A DNA stretch of 49,952 nucleotides from Zetaproteobacteria bacterium (GTDB lineage Bacteria; Pseudomonadota; Zetaproteobacteria; Mariprofundales; J009). The stretch lies in assembly GCA_003696765.1 (NCBI GenBank), contig RFFX01000079.1, positions 1 through 49,952 on the forward strand. The letters run 5' to 3'. Shown one piece after another: positions 47,454 through 49,952 of the stretch; within the stretch, counting starts at the first letter, position 1; every line of letters begins with the position of its first letter. Both the position numbers and the translations under genes were made by a program. The notes under the pieces were generated by a model, which was not told the origin of the DNA, ran no database searches, and saw only the letters and a program-made list of their open reading frames with translations.

Positions 47454-48646
47454 AGCACGATCTCCCGCGGCCGGTCGTGGCTGAGGAACTCGATGTTGGA
47501 CATGGTCAACCCGTAGGCGCCGGCAAGACCGAAGACGGCGATGTCCCCCACGTCGGCCGCCTCGACATAGAGGTCGTCGGCCAGCTTGTCGGCGCCGGTG
47601 CAGAGCGGCCCGCCGAAATAGACCGACTCGCGCCGAACCGACTCCTGCCCAGGGAAGAGCGGCGGGCGCTCCATGCGGACGATGGCCACCGGATGGTTGA
47701 TCCCCAATGCCGCGGGCCGGCGGAAATGGTTGATCCCTCCGGCGCAGATCACCTGCTTCTTGCCGCGGCTCTGCTTGATGTCGAGGATCTCGGTGCAGAA
47801 CCAGCCGCTCTCCGCCGCCAGGTAACGGCCGAGCTCCAGCACGAAACGGCACCCCGTAAGTCCGAATCGAGCGATCAGCTCCGCCAGCCCGCGCCCGTAG
47901 GCCTCCACATCGAAACTGCGCCCCTGGTCGAGGTAGTCGACGCCGAAGCCGCCGCCGAAGTCGATGAGATCGAGTGTCAGCCGGGGGAAGCGGCGGCGCA
48001 GTTCCGCGACCATGGAGAAGACCAGCCGGCAGTTCTCCAGCAGATCCTCCACCCGGAGCACACCGCTGGCCGCATAGACGTGGAGTCCGCGCAGCCGCAG
48101 CCGGTCGAGCCCCAGCAGTTGCGGAATCACCCGGGGCAGCAGCTCCTCGTCGACGCCGAACTTGCGCGAACCGCCGGAGAAGGTGGTCTGGGCGTCGTGG
48201 ATGTCGAAGTTGGCGTTGACCCGCAGCAGGATCTCCTGGCTGCGGTCGGCGTGGACGCAGGCCTGCTGCAGCCGGTGCGCCTCGACCAGCGATTCGACGT
48301 GGACGGTGCGCACCCCGGCCTCCACACACCAGGCGAGCTCCTCCGGCCGCTTGCCCGGCCCGGTGTAGATCAGCGCATCGGGGCGGAACCCCGCCGCGCA
48401 GGCCCGGCGTGCCTCGCCGAGGCTGGCGATCTCGATCCCGGCGGCGCCGGCCTCGCGGGCGGTGCGCAGGAAGGCGGGATGCGGGTTGGCCTTCATGGCG
48501 TAGAAGAGCTCGACCGACGGCGGGACCGCGGCGACCACCCGGGCGAAGCGCTCGGCCATGATCCGCGGCTGGTAGATGTAGCAGTTCACCGTTCCGTCCC
48601 GCGCAATGTTGCGCAGGATATCCGTAAGTTCCGGCGGTAGGTTCAT
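47450..48646 (-). CDS. Type III PLP-dependent decarboxylase (ornithine/diaminopimelate decarboxylase family)
   Basis: The 398-residue alanine-racemase-fold decarboxylase has the PLP lysine in YAMKANPHP, DFGGGFGVDY for the phosphate site, and C-terminal GPLCTGADKLADD and GAYGLTMSN. HVYAASGVL, in place of the HIGSQ typical of LysA, and the overall pattern suggest a specialised decarboxylase rather than ordinary diaminopimelate decarboxylase. The substrate cannot be fixed. The ATG overlaps the stop of the DapC-like gene (ATGA), which argues for a shared pathway. Confidence 0.82.
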   Translation of the reverse strand: MNLPPELTDILRNIARDGTVNCYIYQPRIMAERFARVVAAVPPSVELFYAMKANPHPAFLRTAREAGAAGIEIASLGEARRACAAGFRPDALIYTGPGKRPEELAWCVEAGVRTVHVESLVEAHRLQQACVHADRSQEILLRVNANFDIHDAQTTFSGGSRKFGVDEELLPRVIPQLLGLDRLRLRGLHVYAASGVLRVEDLLENCRLVFSMVAELRRRFPRLTLDLIDFGGGFGVDYLDQGRSFDVEAYGRGLAELIARFGLTGCRFVLELGRYLAAESGWFCTEILDIKQSRGKKQVICAGGINHFRRPAALGINHPVAIVRMERPPLFPGQESVRRESVYFGGPLCTGADKLADDLYVEAADVGDIAVFGLAGAYGLTMSNIEFLSHDRPREIVL

Positions 48647-49830
48647 GTGGATTCTAGCAGGCGGGCCAGGCGCCTGCCCAGCTCCTCGGCCCGATCGACG
48701 CCGTCGACCAGCGCCACCCGGACGAAGCCCGCCCCCGGGTTGACCCCCTCTGCATCGGCCGTACCGAGATAGGAGCCGGGCAGCAACCGGACGGCGGCCT
48801 CACGCCAGGCGGCGCGGGCGAAGGCCTCGTCATCACTCACCGGCAGCCAGGCGAAGAAGCCGCCGGGGGCGGGCTCGCCCACTCCCAGCGTCCGGTGGAA
48901 GGCATCCAGGCTGGCACGGTAGCACTCCCGGGCCTGCGCCACATGCTCCTCGTCGCGCCAGGCGACGGCGGCGACATGCTGCAGCGGCAGCGGGGTGGCC
49001 GGCCCGGTGTAACTGCGCAGGCTGGCGAAGCGGTCGATCCAGGCCTCGTCGCCGGCGATGAAGCCGCTGCGCAACCCGGGCAGGCCGGAGCGCTTGGAGA
49101 GGGAGTTGCACACCAGGCAGTTGTGGAAGTCGTCGCAACCGGCCGCCACGGCCGCCTGCAACAGCCCGGCCGGCGGATGACCGTAGTAGATCTCCGAGTA
49201 GCACTCGTCGGCGACCAGCAGGAAGTCGTGGCATCTCGCCTGTTCGATCAACCAACGGTAGTCGTCGAGCCCCATCACCCGGCCGGTCGGGTTGGAGGGA
49301 GAGCAGCAGTAGAGCAGCGCGGTGCGGGCCCATACCTGCTCGGGCACGCTGCGCCAGTCGGGGAGGAAACCGGTGGCGGCGGTGGCGGCCACCGGATAGG
49401 GGATGGCCCCGGCGGTCACCGCGGCGCCGAGGTAGATCTGGTACATCGGGTCGGGCAGCAGCACATAGGGGGGGGGATCGGCGTCGGGATCGACCGCCGC
49501 GTGGGCGACGGCGAAGAGCGCCTCGCGGGTGCCGTTGGCGCTCAACACCTGCCGGTCGGGGTCGAGCCGTACGCCGGGATAGCGGCGCGCCACCCAGTCG
49601 GCCACCGCCCGGCGCAGCTCCCCCGTGCCGCGGGTGGGGGGGTAGCGGCAGAAGCCGTCGAGGGATTCGCACAGCGCATCCCGAAGGAATCCGGCCGGGG
49701 GCAGCCGCGGTTCGCCGGCGCCGGCATCGATCGGCGCAAGCTGCTCCGCCGGCCGCAGATCGGCCAGGAGCGCCTGCAGGCGGACGAAGGGATAGGCGGC
49801 CAACCGCGCTAGCCTGGGTTGGGGTTTCAA
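48643..49830 (-). CDS. DapC-like aminotransferase (succinyldiaminopimelate transaminase family)
   Basis: The 395-residue class I PLP aminotransferase has LARLAAYPFVRLQALLADL at the N-terminus, as in DapC. CSPSNPTGRVM, VADECYSEIYYG and the PLP lysine in NSLSKRSGLPGLRSGF follow. DapC makes N-succinyl-diaminopimelate for lysine and peptidoglycan. The apparent start is TTG 49830, which lies inside the predicted direct repeat of the adjacent element (AAGATTG on the minus strand). It is coupled by overlap to a PLP decarboxylase. Confidence 0.82.
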   Translation of the reverse strand: MKPQPRLARLAAYPFVRLQALLADLRPAEQLAPIDAGAGEPRLPPAGFLRDALCESLDGFCRYPPTRGTGELRRAVADWVARRYPGVRLDPDRQVLSANGTREALFAVAHAAVDPDADPPPYVLLPDPMYQIYLGAAVTAGAIPYPVAATAATGFLPDWRSVPEQVWARTALLYCCSPSNPTGRVMGLDDYRWLIEQARCHDFLLVADECYSEIYYGHPPAGLLQAAVAAGCDDFHNCLVCNSLSKRSGLPGLRSGFIAGDEAWIDRFASLRSYTGPATPLPLQHVAAVAWRDEEHVAQARECYRASLDAFHRTLGVGEPAPGGFFAWLPVSDDEAFARAAWREAAVRLLPGSYLGTADAEGVNPGAGFVRVALVDGVDRAEELGRRLARLLEST

Positions 49831-49834
49831 TCTT

Positions 49835-49952
49835 GATGGAATCGCAAAAAGTGCGTCCGTGGACTTTTTGCTCGACGGGGATCGAAGAGCGCGGTCTTCG
49901 ATCCCCTTACAAATCCGTTGGTTGCGTCTGCAACCTCCGGATTTGCGCGGCC
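49835..49952 (-). repeat. Five-hairpin element, copy I (cut by the window end)
   Basis: This copy is in minus orientation, directly before the DapC-like gene. Hairpin V is present with one change (AAAAAGTCC against GCACTTTTT). Hairpin IV is GGGGATCGAAGA/TCTTCGATCCCC. Hairpin III has CAAATCCG/CGGATTTG outer and GGTTGC/GCAACC inner arms. Hairpins I and II lie beyond the window, so the second direct repeat cannot be checked. Confidence 0.85.

Overview
The window is a very GC-rich (roughly two-thirds G+C), gene-dense stretch of a proteobacterial chromosome. The order pheA-hisC-tyrA-aroA-cmk-rpsA-ihfB-lapA-lapB-pyrF, the rpsU-yqeY-dnaG-rpoD block, the lysC-csrA pair and an LPS-type polysaccharide cluster all point to a Gram-negative with gammaproteobacteria-like gene order. 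I cannot place it more precisely; a deep gamma or zeta-like lineage is an inference only. Genes are packed in operons joined by 4-bp stop/start overlaps (ATGA, GTGA and apparently CTGA), and GTG and TTG starts are common.

Layout: 1-453 is the 3' end of bioA. 514-11406 (+) holds aromatic amino acid synthesis (pheA, hisC, tyrA, aroA), cmk, ribosomal protein S1, IHF-beta, the LPS assembly proteins LapA and LapB, pyrF and a lone GspI-type pseudopilin. 11471-14732 holds valS, a small ORF and a DUF3467 gene. 14934-21357 (+) is a surface-polysaccharide cluster: bi-domain oxidoreductase, heparinase II/III-family protein, UDP-GlcNAc 2-epimerase and glycosyltransferase. 21314-27266 (-) is queG, rpoD, dnaG, yqeY and rpsU. 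27407-32732 (+) is murJ, a PolB-like exonuclease, exbB, exbD, lysC and csrA. 32784-34769 (-) is a 2Fe-2S reductase and two tandem truncated globins, divergent from an NsrR-type regulator. 35572-36987 is an unknown membrane protein. 37025-41683 (-) is a phosphorelay operon (kinase, response regulator, hybrid kinase, ODP-like diiron MBL protein). Then come tRNA-His, a Rossmann-GAF-GGDEF protein, rlmE, purA, a Sel1-repeat membrane protein, a PLP decarboxylase and a DapC-like aminotransferase.

The outstanding feature is a family of about 154-nt repeats: 12 copies (one cut by the window edge, one nested inside another) plus one deletion remnant. Each full copy folds into five consecutive hairpins, the first usually capped by a GCAA tetraloop, and the stems differ between copies by paired compensatory changes. 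Most copies are bounded by 6-9 bp direct repeats that contain the stop/start junction of two adjacent genes. They therefore look like small mobile elements that inserted exactly into gene-to-gene overlaps, duplicating the start codon so that both neighbours stay intact. All but the nested copy point the same way as the gene they precede (aroA, rpsA, ihfB, wecB, rpoD, exbD and others). With a 154-nt unit and a 7-nt duplication the period is 161 nt, so a ribosome starting at the duplicated ATG reads through the element and stops on the TGA that overlaps the next ATG. The insertion could thus preserve translational coupling. I know of no described element with this combination.

Other points of interest are apparent CTG start codons (heparinase-family protein, dnaG, Sel1 protein), a diguanylate cyclase fused to an NAD(P)-binding-like domain, a kinase relay ending in an oxygen-binding-type diiron protein, a recent duplication of truncated globins, and a cluster of perfect palindromes at 43629-43747.
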